From: Desulfomicrobium baculatum DSM 4028
GTDB lineage: Bacteria; Desulfobacterota; Desulfovibrionia; Desulfovibrionales; Desulfomicrobiaceae
DNA: 64,000 nt
Assembly: GCF_000023225.1 (NCBI RefSeq)
Contig: NC_013173.1
Span: forward strand, 1,986,501 to 2,050,500
Direction of reading: 5' to 3'
Below, piece after piece: positions 55,305 to 63,975 of this stretch. Made by a program: the position numbers and the translations under genes. The stretch's first letter is position 1. Each line of letters starts with the position of its first letter. A model generated the notes under the pieces. That model had not been told where the DNA came from. It ran no database searches and saw nothing but the letters and a program-made list of their open reading frames with translations.

Positions 55305-55702
55305 AGATACTCGGCATCGATTACGGGCAAAAAAGAATCGGATTGGCCATGGCCCGGCAAGGCATGGCCTTTCCGTTCAAAACCCTGGACAAAAGCACCC
55401 GCGACAAGCTCTTCGCCGATCTCATGAGCATCATCGAGAGCGAAGGCGTGGAGGCCATCGTCCTGGGCCTGCCCCTTGACATGAACGGGGATGAGACCCT
55501 GACCACCCGGCAGGTGCTGAACTTTCGCGACAGCCTGGCCAGGCGAACGGAGCTTCCCATCCACCTGGTCAACGAGGCCCTGACCTCCTTTGATGCCCGG
55601 CAGCGTCTGCGGGAAGCCGGCGTGCCTGAACGAAAGCACAAGGAAATGCTCGATCAGATGGCCGCGGTCTGCATTCTGGAAACGTACCTGGAAAATTCAT
55701 GA
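55301..55702 (+). CDS. ruvX: YqgF/RuvX family protein (pre-16S rRNA nuclease)
   Basis: A 133-aa RNase H-fold protein. ILGIDYGQKRIGLAMA holds the first catalytic Asp (D7), IVLGLPLDMNGDET and VNEALTSFDARQRL follow, and the C-terminus has the DQMAAVCILETYL helix. The family matures 16S rRNA 5' ends and was once called putative Holliday junction resolvase. The ATG overlaps the previous stop (ATGA) and its stop overlaps mltG (ATGA). Confidence 0.92.
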   Translation: MKILGIDYGQKRIGLAMARQGMAFPFKTLDKSTRDKLFADLMSIIESEGVEAIVLGLPLDMNGDETLTTRQVLNFRDSLARRTELPIHLVNEALTSFDARQRLREAGVPERKHKEMLDQMAAVCILETYLENS

Positions 55703-56718
55703 AACTTTGGCTGAAGTTCTTCCTGGCAGGACTTGTGCTCGTGGCGTTGGCAGCCGGGGCGACACTGTTTGCGGCCCGGCAATTCATCGAAACGCCTCTG
55801 GACCCTGCCTCCAATAGCACGGTGATTTTCAATGTCGAACCGGGCGAGAACCTGTTCACGGTATCCTCGCGGCTGGAAAACGAGGGTCTGGTTCGCTGGG
55901 GCGAGGCTTTCCGAACCTACGGGCGTTTTCGCAAGGCCACGTTGCAGGCCGGAGAGTTCGAGCTTGCCGCGAACATGTCGCCACGGCAGATACTTGAAGT
56001 CCTGTCCTCCGGCCGGCCCATCCTCTATCGGCTGCACTTCCCCGAAGGGCTGACCATGCGTGAAGTGGCCCAGGCCGTGAACGCCACCGGACTGACCACG
56101 ACCGATAAATTTCTCGCCGCCTGCAACGACCGCGACTTTCTGCAGTCCCAGGGCATAAACGCCACCACTGCCGAAGGGTACCTTTTCCCGGAAACCTATT
56201 TTTTTCCGCGTATCCCGGGCCAGGATCCCTATCCCATCTTAAAAGCCCTTCTGGACCATTTCAGGGCCACGGTGGCAGAGCTTCCTCAGTCCAAGGACCC
56301 TGATGAGCTGCACCGCATGGTCATTCTGGCCTCGCTGGTGGAAAAAGAGACGGCCGTCCCGTCCGAGCGCGGTACAGTGGCCGGAGTGTATGCCAACCGC
56401 CTGCGGGTCGGCATGCTGCTGCAATGCGACCCGACCATCATCTACGGCCTGGGCGAGAAATTCGACGGCAACCTGCGCCGCTCGCACCTGCAGGACCCCA
56501 AAAACCCCTACAACACCTACGTCCACCCCGGCCTTCCCCCCGGCCCCATCTGCTCGCCCGGCGCGGCGGCGCTGCAGGCCGCATCCGACCCCGAAAAGCA
56601 CGATCTGTTCTATTTCGTGGCCAGACAGGACGGGTCCCACCACTTCAGCCGCTCCCTGCGCGAACACACCAACGCGGTCATCAAGTATCAGCGCAGGGGT
56701 AGGCCGTTCCCGCAATGA
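55699..56718 (+). CDS. mltG: endolytic murein transglycosylase
   Basis: Cuts nascent peptidoglycan glycan strands at the inner membrane. It is 339 aa. An N-terminal membrane helix (about 5-26) and a LysM-like region (FNVEPGENLFTVSSRL) precede the YceG domain. Catalytic E215 is in ASLVEKET. NPYNTYVHPGLPPGPICSPG is the conserved C-terminal motif. It follows ruvX, a common pairing. Confidence 0.94.
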   Translation: MKLWLKFFLAGLVLVALAAGATLFAARQFIETPLDPASNSTVIFNVEPGENLFTVSSRLENEGLVRWGEAFRTYGRFRKATLQAGEFELAANMSPRQILEVLSSGRPILYRLHFPEGLTMREVAQAVNATGLTTTDKFLAACNDRDFLQSQGINATTAEGYLFPETYFFPRIPGQDPYPILKALLDHFRATVAELPQSKDPDELHRMVILASLVEKETAVPSERGTVAGVYANRLRVGMLLQCDPTIIYGLGEKFDGNLRRSHLQDPKNPYNTYVHPGLPPGPICSPGAAALQAASDPEKHDLFYFVARQDGSHHFSRSLREHTNAVIKYQRRGRPFPQ

Positions 56719-57051
56719 CAACGGCCGGCTCGCTCCGCCACGCAGAGATGTCTGCGTTCCTTCGAGCCATCCGCGCAGTGAAATGCGCAACGGCGCAATG
56801 ACGTCTTAACCGGCAATGACGAAAACGCTGGAGCCGGGACCAAAAATAGATTATAGATACTCCAAGCTAATTTTTCGCTTCAGTTATTTCGAATAATCGG
56901 CTATGTTTATCGCCGCTTGCCCGTTCACGAACTGACAAGAATCAGCGTGTTTATCCAGACGCCTATCGACCAGACCACGCTCACGCGAGACCCCCCGCCG
57001 GGATGTTCCCGGCAGGACGCCATATCGATTCATCATTCAAGGAGGTTGTTT
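56719..57051. other. intergenic region and 5' leader of the peptide-binding protein gene
   Basis: 333 bp without a convincing gene. GCAATGAC occurs three times (near 56712, 56797 and 56813), which could be remnants of a short repeat. An AT-rich part (about 56845-56905) may hold the promoter. A small perfect hairpin GCCGGGA-TGT-TCCCGGC lies at 56997-57013, just upstream of the ribosome site. Confidence 0.4.
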
Positions 57052-58596
57052 GTGAAAAAACTGCTCTTTTTCGCGCTGGCATTCATCTTTCTGGCCACGG
57101 CTGCCCAAGGCAAAACCCTGAAGATGGCCCTCGACGCCGATCCGGAGTCCATGGACCCGCATGTCCAGCTCTCCGGCGGCATGCTGCAGTACACCCACCT
57201 GTGCTTTGATCCGCTGATCCGCTGGACCAAGGACATGAAATTCGAGCCCCGCTTGGCCACCAAGTGGGAGCGCATCGATGACCTGACCGTGCGTTTTTAT
57301 CTGCGCGAAGGCGTCAAGTTCCACTCCGGCAACCCCTTCACCGCCGCCGACGTGGTCTGGACCATCGACCGCCTGAAGAAAAGCGAAGATTTCAAAGGCC
57401 TCTTCACTTCCTTCGCAACCCCCAAGATCATCGACGACTACACCGTCGACATCATCACCACCGAGCCCTATCCGCTGGTGGAAAACATGGCCACCTACAT
57501 CTTCCCCCTTGATTCCAAGTTCTACACCGGCACCGACGAAAAGGGCCTGCCCAAAGACGCCATCGTCAAGACCGAATATTCCTTTGCCAACCAGAACGAG
57601 TCCGGCACCGGACCTTTCTATGTCGAGTCCCGCGAACAGGGCGTGAAGATGGTCTACAAGCGCTTCGCCGACTACTGGGACAAGGACAGCAAGGGTAACG
57701 TAAGCGAAATCATCCTCACCCCCATCAAGGAAAACGCGACCCGCACAGCGGCCCTCCTGTCCGGCGGCGTCGACTTCATCGCCCCTGTCCCCCCCCAGGA
57801 TTTCGAACGTCTGGGCAGCAACAAGGACATCAACCTGGTCTCCATGGCCGGCAGCCGCATCATCACCTTCCAGCTCAACCAGAAGAGAAAGCCTGAATTC
57901 GCGAACCTCAAAGTCCGTCAGGCCGTCATCGCGGCCATCGACAACGCCGGCATCGTGGCCAAGTTGATGAAGGGCACCGCCACCGCCGCCCAGCAGCAGG
58001 GCCCGGAAGGCTTTGACGGCTACGTGGAAGGCCTGGCCCCCCGCTTCGACCTGGCCAAGGCCAAGCAGCTGATGAAGGAAGCCGGTTTCGAGAACGGCTT
58101 CGAAGCGACCATGATCGCCCCCAACAACCGCTACGTGAACGACGAGAAGATCGCCGAAGCCGTGGTTTCCATGCTCTCCAAGATCGGCATCAAGGTCAGC
58201 CTGAAGACCATGCCCAAGGCCCAGTACTGGGATGAATTCGACGCCCAGGTGGCCGACATCCAGATGATCGGCTGGCACTCCGACACCGAGGACTCCGCCA
58301 ACTACTCCGAATACCTGCTCATGTGCCCCAACAAGGAAACCGGCAAGGGCCAGTACAACAGCGGCAACTATTGCAATGCCAAGCTCGACGAACTGGTCAA
58401 CCAGGCCAACGTCGAGAACGACCGCGTAAAGCGCAAGGCGCTGCTGCAGGAAGTTGAGAAGATCGCCTACGAAGACGCCGCCTATGTGCCCCTGCACTGG
58501 CAGAACCTGTCCTGGGCAGCCAAGAAGGGCGTGGATATCCAGCCCGTCGTCAACATCATGGACTTCCCGTACCTGGGCGACCTAGTCGTGGAATAG
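57052..58596 (+). CDS. oligopeptide-type ABC transporter binding protein (SBP family 5)
   Basis: A 514-aa periplasmic binding protein. A signal peptide covers about residues 1-20 (KK, hydrophobic core, AAQG). The start of the mature part, LKMALDADPESMDPHVQ, and EPRLATKWERIDDLTVRFYLREGVKFHSG are hallmarks of DppA/OppA/NikA-type proteins. The start is GTG with AAGGAGG six bases upstream, a strong site. A terminator separates it from the permease genes. Peptides are the default ligand; nickel or other substrates occur in this family. A run of eight C lies at 57789-57796. Confidence 0.9.
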   Translation: MKKLLFFALAFIFLATAAQGKTLKMALDADPESMDPHVQLSGGMLQYTHLCFDPLIRWTKDMKFEPRLATKWERIDDLTVRFYLREGVKFHSGNPFTAADVVWTIDRLKKSEDFKGLFTSFATPKIIDDYTVDIITTEPYPLVENMATYIFPLDSKFYTGTDEKGLPKDAIVKTEYSFANQNESGTGPFYVESREQGVKMVYKRFADYWDKDSKGNVSEIILTPIKENATRTAALLSGGVDFIAPVPPQDFERLGSNKDINLVSMAGSRIITFQLNQKRKPEFANLKVRQAVIAAIDNAGIVAKLMKGTATAAQQQGPEGFDGYVEGLAPRFDLAKAKQLMKEAGFENGFEATMIAPNNRYVNDEKIAEAVVSMLSKIGIKVSLKTMPKAQYWDEFDAQVADIQMIGWHSDTEDSANYSEYLLMCPNKETGKGQYNSGNYCNAKLDELVNQANVENDRVKRKALLQEVEKIAYEDAAYVPLHWQNLSWAAKKGVDIQPVVNIMDFPYLGDLVVE

Positions 58597-58639
58597 CCCT
58601 CTTTGACGACTTGATCCATTTGCCAAGACTGTGTACGCG

Positions 58640-58670
58640 GGGCAGGCTTTTCACAAAGCCTGCCCTTTTT
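58640..58670 (+). terminator. intercistronic terminator after the binding protein gene
   Basis: A perfect 11-bp stem GGGCAGGCTTT/AAAGCCTGCCC (58640-58650 with 58655-58665), TCAC loop, then TTTTT. It lies 43 bp after the binding protein stop and 68 bp before the permease start. It probably lowers expression of the permease and ATPase genes relative to the binding protein. Confidence 0.9.
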
Positions 58671-58738
58671 CGAACAAACACCCCCCGTCCGCGCGGCCGC
58701 AAGCGCGCTTGACCGCCAGGACGGCAACGGATTCACAC

Positions 58739-59716
58739 ATGTTTGCATTCACTGTCCGCCGTATTATCCAAGCCATCATCGTCATGCTCATCATCAGCTT
58801 CATCGGCTTCGCCCTCAAGCAGAACGTGGGCGACCCGGTGCGCGAACTGACCGGCATTTCGGTTTCAGCCGCCGAGCGCGACGCCATCCGCGAGAAGCTG
58901 GGACTCAACGACCCGTTCCTCATTCAGTACGGCCGTTTTTTGAAAGGCGCCGTGCTGGAAGGCAACATCGGCCAGTCCTTCTTCTACAAGAAGCCGGCCA
59001 TGGAAGTCATTTTGAACAAGGCTCCGGCGACCATCGAGCTGGTCATGTGCTGCACGGTTCTCATTGTCATCCTGTCCATCCCCATGGGCATCTACAGCGC
59101 CATCTACCCCAGGCGGCTGCTCTCCAGGCTGATCATGGGCCTGAGCACCATCGGCGTTTCCGTACCCATTTTTCTCATCGCCATCCTGCTCATCTATGTT
59201 TTCGCCATCGAGCTGAACTGGCTGCCGTCGTACGGACGCGGAGAAACGGTCAATGTCTGGGGCTGGGAATCAGGACTTTTGACTCTGGACGGCCTGAGGC
59301 ACCTCATCCTGCCGACCACGGCCTTGACCGCGCTGATGCTGCCGCTCTTCGTGCGCCTCATCCGCTCGGAAATGATGGAGGTGCTGCAGACCGAATACGT
59401 CAAGTTCGCCTGGGCCAAGGGACTGCCGCGCATGCGCATCTGGTTCGTGCATGCCTTCAAGAACACGCTGCTTCCGGTCATCACCGTGGGCGGCGTGCAG
59501 ATCGGGACCATGATCGCCTTCACCATTCTGACCGAGACCGTGTTCCAGTGGGGAGGCCTCGGCTTTCTGTTCCTCGAAGCCGTCGAGCGGGCGGACACGT
59601 CCCTTTTGGTGGCCTATCTCATTTTCGTCGGCATCATCTTCGTGGTGGTGAACACCGCCGTTGACATCATCTATGGCCTGGTCAATCCCATGGTCCGCAT
59701 CACAGGAAGGAAATAA
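58739..59716 (+). CDS. oligopeptide-type ABC transporter permease (DppB-like)
   Basis: A 325-aa permease with six expected membrane segments. FAFTVRRIIQAIIVMLIISFIGFAL... opens the family, and GLNDPFLIQYGRFLKG is the usual periplasmic part. The EAA-type loop is in the region VKFAWAKGLPRMRIWFVHAFKN. Its stop overlaps the next start (TAATG). The ribosome site is weak. Confidence 0.9.
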   Translation: MFAFTVRRIIQAIIVMLIISFIGFALKQNVGDPVRELTGISVSAAERDAIREKLGLNDPFLIQYGRFLKGAVLEGNIGQSFFYKKPAMEVILNKAPATIELVMCCTVLIVILSIPMGIYSAIYPRRLLSRLIMGLSTIGVSVPIFLIAILLIYVFAIELNWLPSYGRGETVNVWGWESGLLTLDGLRHLILPTTALTALMLPLFVRLIRSEMMEVLQTEYVKFAWAKGLPRMRIWFVHAFKNTLLPVITVGGVQIGTMIAFTILTETVFQWGGLGFLFLEAVERADTSLLVAYLIFVGIIFVVVNTAVDIIYGLVNPMVRITGRK

Positions 59717-60633
59717 TGAGACTTTGGAAGCAATTCCGCGGCTCGTACTTTTTGTACAGCTTTCTGCATGACCCGGTGGCCATGGGCAGTTTCATCGTGC
59801 TGGCTCTGCTGACCCTGGCCGCCTTCGGCGCGCCGGTCATCGCTCCGCACGATCCCTACGACACCACGACCATCAACATCATGGACTCGGAAATCCCGCC
59901 GGTGTGGATGGAGAACGGCGACCAGAACTTCACCCTCGGCACCGACGCCCAGGGCCGGGACATGCTCAGCACCATGCTCTACGGCATGCGCATCTCGCTG
60001 ATCATCGGCGTCGGCGCGACCTTCATGCAGGCCGTCATCGGCATCGTGCTCGGGCTCATCGCCGGATACAAGGGCGGCAGGGTCGACAACTTCCTGATGC
60101 GCATGGCCGACGTGCAGCTCAGTTTCTCGACCCTCATGGTGGCCATCTTTCTCTCGGCCATTTTTCAGGCCATTTTCGGAGTGGCCGCCTTCGAAAGCAT
60201 GGCCGTGCCTTTTCTGGTGCTGGTCATCGGCATCGCCGAATGGCCGCAGTACGCCCGCACCGTGCGCGCCTCGGTCCTGGCCGAAAAGAAGAAGGAATAC
60301 GTGGAGGCGGCCCGCGTCATGGGTCTGCCCGCGAACCGCATCATGTGGCGGCACATCCTCCCCAACACCATGTCGCCCATCCTGGTCCTGTCCACCGTGC
60401 AGGTGGCTCACGCCATCATGAGCGAGGCGGCCCTTTCCTTCCTGGGGCTGGGCATGCCCATCACCAAGCCGTCCCTGGGCTCGCTCATCAATTCGGGCTT
60501 CGACTACATTTTCAGCGGCTCATGGTGGATCACCATGTTCCCCGGATTTCTGCTCGTGCTCCTCATTCTGGTCATCAACCTGCTCGGCGACTGGGTGCAG
60601 GACGTTCTCAACCCCAAACTGTACAAAGGATGA
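59716..60633 (+). CDS. oligopeptide-type ABC transporter permease (DppC-like)
   Basis: A 305-aa permease and partner of the preceding one. Its N-terminal helix follows a cytoplasmic leader, and the loop DPYDTTTINIMDSEIPPVWM carries the family pattern. LGTDAQGRDMLSTMLYGMRISL is the signature, and EAARVMGLPANRIMWRHILPN the coupling loop. TAATG overlap with the previous gene. Confidence 0.92.
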   Translation: MRLWKQFRGSYFLYSFLHDPVAMGSFIVLALLTLAAFGAPVIAPHDPYDTTTINIMDSEIPPVWMENGDQNFTLGTDAQGRDMLSTMLYGMRISLIIGVGATFMQAVIGIVLGLIAGYKGGRVDNFLMRMADVQLSFSTLMVAIFLSAIFQAIFGVAAFESMAVPFLVLVIGIAEWPQYARTVRASVLAEKKKEYVEAARVMGLPANRIMWRHILPNTMSPILVLSTVQVAHAIMSEAALSFLGLGMPITKPSLGSLINSGFDYIFSGSWWITMFPGFLLVLLILVINLLGDWVQDVLNPKLYKG

Positions 60634-60636
60634 CCA

Positions 60637-61611
60637 ATGACCCATCTTCTTGAAGTGCAGGATCTGGTGGTCAAATTCGGGCTGCGTTCCGGAGACCTCA
60701 CTGCCCTGAACGGCATCAATTTCACCCTGAATCCCGGCGAGCGCATGGGGCTGGTGGGTGAATCGGGCGCGGGCAAATCCGTGGCCGGGTTTTCCATCAT
60801 CAACCTGATCAGCAGGCCCGGCTTCATCGCCTCGGGCCGCGTCCTCTTCGAGGGCGAAGAGATCAGCGCCTACCCGCTGGAACAGATGCGCGGCATTCGC
60901 GGCAACCGCATCAGCATGATCTTCCAGGACCCCATGATGACCCTGAACCCCGTGCTGACCATCGGCACGCAGATGGTCGAGACCATCCAGGCCCACAACC
61001 AGGTCAGCGCCGCCCATGCCCGCGAAATCGCGCTGGAAAAACTGCAAAAAGTCTATATCTCCTCTCCGGGCAAGCGCCTGGGGCAGTACCCGCACGAACT
61101 CTCGGGCGGCATGCGCCAGCGCGTGGTCATCGCCATTTCGCTTCTGACCAACCCGAGCCTGATTATCGCCGACGAGCCGACCACGGCGCTCGATGTGACC
61201 ATTCAGGCCGAGGTCATGGCTCTCTTGCTTGAGCTGTGCAAGCACGAGCACATGGGCCTCATCCTCATCACCCATGATCTGGGCGTGGTCTCGCAGGTCA
61301 CGGAGAAGATCGCGGTCATGTACGCCGGGCGCATCGTCGAGCAGGGTCCGACGGCCGGCATCGTCACAAACCCCAGGCATCCCTACACCAAGGGGCTGAT
61401 CCAGGCGTTGCCCCAGGGCGGAGGCGGACGCGGACGGCTGCACCAGATTCCGGGCATGATGCCCAACCTGACCAGCATCCCTCCGGGCTGCGCCTTCCAC
61501 CCGCGCTGCGAACACGCCATGGACATCTGTCAGCGTGAAGCGCCCCCGCTCTTCGGTGATTCTGAAAACTCGGGCCTGGTGGCCTGTCATCTTTACTCGC
61601 AATCCAGGTAG
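60637..61611 (+). CDS. oligopeptide-type ABC transporter ATPase (DppD-like)
   Basis: A 324-aa ATPase. Walker A GESGAGKSV, signature ELSGGMRQRVVIAI, Walker B LIIADEPTTALD and the OppD/F C-terminal cysteine motif GCAFHPRCEHAMDIC are present. The cysteines probably hold a 4Fe-4S-type or structural site as in other DppD/F proteins. Pairs with the DppF-like ATPase 3 bp downstream. Confidence 0.93.
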   Translation: MTHLLEVQDLVVKFGLRSGDLTALNGINFTLNPGERMGLVGESGAGKSVAGFSIINLISRPGFIASGRVLFEGEEISAYPLEQMRGIRGNRISMIFQDPMMTLNPVLTIGTQMVETIQAHNQVSAAHAREIALEKLQKVYISSPGKRLGQYPHELSGGMRQRVVIAISLLTNPSLIIADEPTTALDVTIQAEVMALLLELCKHEHMGLILITHDLGVVSQVTEKIAVMYAGRIVEQGPTAGIVTNPRHPYTKGLIQALPQGGGGRGRLHQIPGMMPNLTSIPPGCAFHPRCEHAMDICQREAPPLFGDSENSGLVACHLYSQSR

Positions 61612-61614
61612 ACC

Positions 61615-62631
61615 ATGACAGACAGTAAATCTCTCGTGCGCATCAGCAATGTGGTGAAGCACTTCGACATCTCCGGCGGCTTTCTGGACCGGATCAGTTT
61701 TTCCGGCGGCACGCCGACCCTGACCACGACCACAGTCAAGGCATTAAACGATGTTTCCCTCGACATCGTGCAGGGCGAAATCCTGTCCGTGGTCGGCGAA
61801 TCGGGCTGCGGCAAGTCCACGCTGGGGCGCACGGTGCTGGGCCTTTACCCGCCCACCAGCGGCGAAATCGCCTTTCGCGGACAGCGTATCGACAATCTCT
61901 CGCCAAAAGAAATGCTCCCCTACCGCCGCAAAATGCAGATGGTCTTCCAGGACCCCTACGCGTCGTTGAACCCGCGCATGACCGTGCGCCAGATCCTGGA
62001 AGAGCCGACGCATTTCCACTTTCCCGAGCTGTCCGGCTCCCAGGTTCAGGACAAGGTGGCCGAGGTCATGCGCCAGGTCGGCGTGGACCCGGCCTGGGCC
62101 GGACGCTTCCCGCACGAATTTTCCGGCGGCCAGCGCCAGCGCATCAGCATTGCCCGCGCGCTGATGGTCGACCCGGAATTCATCGTCGCTGACGAGCCCA
62201 TCTCGGCGCTGGACGTGTCCATCCAGGCCCAGATCCTGAACCTGATCATGGACTGCCAGGAGCGCTTCGGCCTGACCTACATGTTCATCACCCACGACCT
62301 GTCCGTGGTCGAGCACATCAGCACCCGGGTGGCCGTCATGTACCTCGGCACCCTGTGCGAACTGGCCGACAAGAAGAGCCTCTACGGCGACCCGCAGCAC
62401 CCCTATTCCCGCGCCCTGCTCTCAGCCATCCCCAAGCTCGGCGCCAAGGGCTTCGCCCACATCCGCCTGAAGGGCGAGGTGCCCACCCCCATCCATCTGC
62501 CCACGGGCTGCGTCTTCCACACCCGCTGCCCGTTCGTGGAGGAACGCTGCCGCCGCGAGATCCCGAAACTGCTGAAACGCCCGAACGGCAGCCAGGCCGC
62601 CTGTCACGCGCTGGAAGAAGGACGAATCTGA
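61615..62631 (+). CDS. oligopeptide-type ABC transporter ATPase (DppF-like)
   Basis: A 338-aa ATPase. Walker A GESGCGKST, signature EFSGGQRQRISIAR, Walker B FIVADEPISALD and C-terminal GCVFHTRCPFVEERC. A glycine/threonine-rich insertion (about residues 20-42) precedes the first strand. Its last base is shared with the thioesterase start (TGATG). Confidence 0.93.
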   Translation: MTDSKSLVRISNVVKHFDISGGFLDRISFSGGTPTLTTTTVKALNDVSLDIVQGEILSVVGESGCGKSTLGRTVLGLYPPTSGEIAFRGQRIDNLSPKEMLPYRRKMQMVFQDPYASLNPRMTVRQILEEPTHFHFPELSGSQVQDKVAEVMRQVGVDPAWAGRFPHEFSGGQRQRISIARALMVDPEFIVADEPISALDVSIQAQILNLIMDCQERFGLTYMFITHDLSVVEHISTRVAVMYLGTLCELADKKSLYGDPQHPYSRALLSAIPKLGAKGFAHIRLKGEVPTPIHLPTGCVFHTRCPFVEERCRREIPKLLKRPNGSQAACHALEEGRI

Positions 62632-63134
62632 TGACCGACACCGCCCGCAAAGTCAGCGAGAGCGAAACGCTCATGACCCACCGCGCCCTGCCCGAGGACG
62701 CCAACCCTGCCGGCAACGTGCATGGCGGGGTGATACTCAAACACCTCGACTTGGCCGGAGCGGTCTGCGCCATGCGCCACGCGCGCATGAGCGTGGTCAC
62801 GGCCTCCATCGACCGCATGGAGTTCAAGGCGGCCGTAAAGGTGGGAGAGCTCATGCTGCTGCACGCCAGCGTGAACAGGGCCGGAAAACAGTCCATGGAG
62901 ATCGGGGTGCGCGTGGTCGTGGAAGACCTCATGACCGGCGAGCAGCGTCACGCGGCCTCGGCCTACCTGACCTTCGTGGCCATGGGGCCGGACAAAAAAC
63001 CAGCGCTCGTGCCGGGCCTCATCCTGGAAACCCCGACCCACCAGCGCCGTAACCGCGAAGCAGGCATGCGCCGGGAACTGCGCCTGGAAGAACGCAAACG
63101 GGAGCGGCTGGCGCAGGAATCGGAAAAAGCCTGA
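62631..63134 (+). CDS. acyl-CoA thioesterase (hotdog fold, YciA-like)
   Basis: A 167-aa hotdog thioesterase. The active-site motif is NPAGNVHGGVILKHLDLAGAV, with Asp in the helix. DRMEFKAAVKVGELMLLHASVN and SAYLTFVAM follow. A basic, charged C-terminal helix (about 140-167) extends beyond the fold. Start overlaps the DppF-like stop, so it is co-expressed with the importer, perhaps by position only. Confidence 0.9.
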   Translation: MTDTARKVSESETLMTHRALPEDANPAGNVHGGVILKHLDLAGAVCAMRHARMSVVTASIDRMEFKAAVKVGELMLLHASVNRAGKQSMEIGVRVVVEDLMTGEQRHAASAYLTFVAMGPDKKPALVPGLILETPTHQRRNREAGMRRELRLEERKRERLAQESEKA

Positions 63135-63282
63135 CCGCCCGTTTCGACCGGCACGACCGTTACCCTCAGCGACCAGTGCGGCCGGCGCGGTGTGATTACC
63201 CCGCTGCCGCCTCAAAAACGGTATTTACAGGCCAGCCTCTTCGGTCTAGGGGAAAGCCCTATTTCATCGTTTGGAGCACCCC

Positions 63283-63906
63283 ATGCAAACCATCGTCGTC
63301 CTCGTGGCGTCCTATATCGCCCTGCAGATATTTTCCGATGTCGGATCTCTGCGCATTGTCATGCTCGGCGGCATGTCCATCGACGCCGGGACCTTCATCT
63401 ACCCCCTGACCTTCACCCTGCGCGACATGGTGCACAAGACCATGGGCAAGCAGGGGGCGCGGCTGATGATCATCACCGCCGCCGCCTTCAACCTGCTCAT
63501 GGCCGGATATTTCTGGCTGGTTTCCGTATTGCCTCCGGATATGGGAGTGGGCGCGCAGCCGGAGTTCGGCCAGGTGCTGGCGCCCCTGTGGAGGCTTGTT
63601 TTCGCGTCCATCATCGCCGAAGTCATTTCCGAACTGACCGACACGGAAATCTACAGCCTGTGGAAGAAAAAAGTCACGGCCGGCCACCAGTGGTCCAGAG
63701 TCCTGGCCAGCAATGCGGTCAGCATCCCGCTGGACAGCCTCATCTTCTGCTGGATCGCTTTTGGCGGTCTGTTTGAAGGATCGGTGGTATGGTCCATCTT
63801 CTTCAGCAACACCATCATCAAATTCGCCACCACCCTCGTTTCCCTGCCTGCCATTTATCTGGTCAAGGAAAAGGAAGCGTGTCCTACAGCGACGAATAAC
63901 TGCTGA
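63283..63906 (+). CDS. yhhQ: queuosine precursor transporter, YhhQ family
   Basis: A 207-aa membrane protein of the VUT/YhhQ family, which imports preQ0 or preQ1 for tRNA queuosine. About six membrane segments are visible. IFSDVGSLRIVMLGG, TFIYPLTFTLRDMVHK and ASIIAEVISELTDTEIYSLWKKK are family motifs, with the conserved Asp/Glu. ATG 63283 has GGAG upstream; a TTG four codons earlier is in frame. No preQ1 riboswitch was seen in the 148-bp leader by eye. A terminator follows. Confidence 0.9.
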   Translation: MQTIVVLVASYIALQIFSDVGSLRIVMLGGMSIDAGTFIYPLTFTLRDMVHKTMGKQGARLMIITAAAFNLLMAGYFWLVSVLPPDMGVGAQPEFGQVLAPLWRLVFASIIAEVISELTDTEIYSLWKKKVTAGHQWSRVLASNAVSIPLDSLIFCWIAFGGLFEGSVVWSIFFSNTIIKFATTLVSLPAIYLVKEKEACPTATNNC

Positions 63907-63948
63907 AATTTTCGAAGCAACAGATACGCGTCTGCATAAACGCTCTTC

Positions 63949-63975
63949 AAGCCGGGAAACCGGCTTTTCTTTTGT
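63949..63975 (+). terminator. intrinsic terminator after yhhQ
   Basis: A 7-bp stem AAGCCGG/CCGGCTT (63949-63955 with 63960-63966), GAAA loop, then TTCTTTTG. It lies about 43 bp after the yhhQ stop. Confidence 0.8.

Noticed and set aside
57037-58497. 486-codon minus-strand frame opposite the peptide-binding protein
   Set aside because: Gly/Val/His-rich shadow caused by GC-biased third positions.
63135-63282. preQ1 riboswitch upstream of yhhQ
   Set aside because: Expected from function, but no preQ1-I, -II or -III pattern was seen by eye. A covariance-model search would decide.
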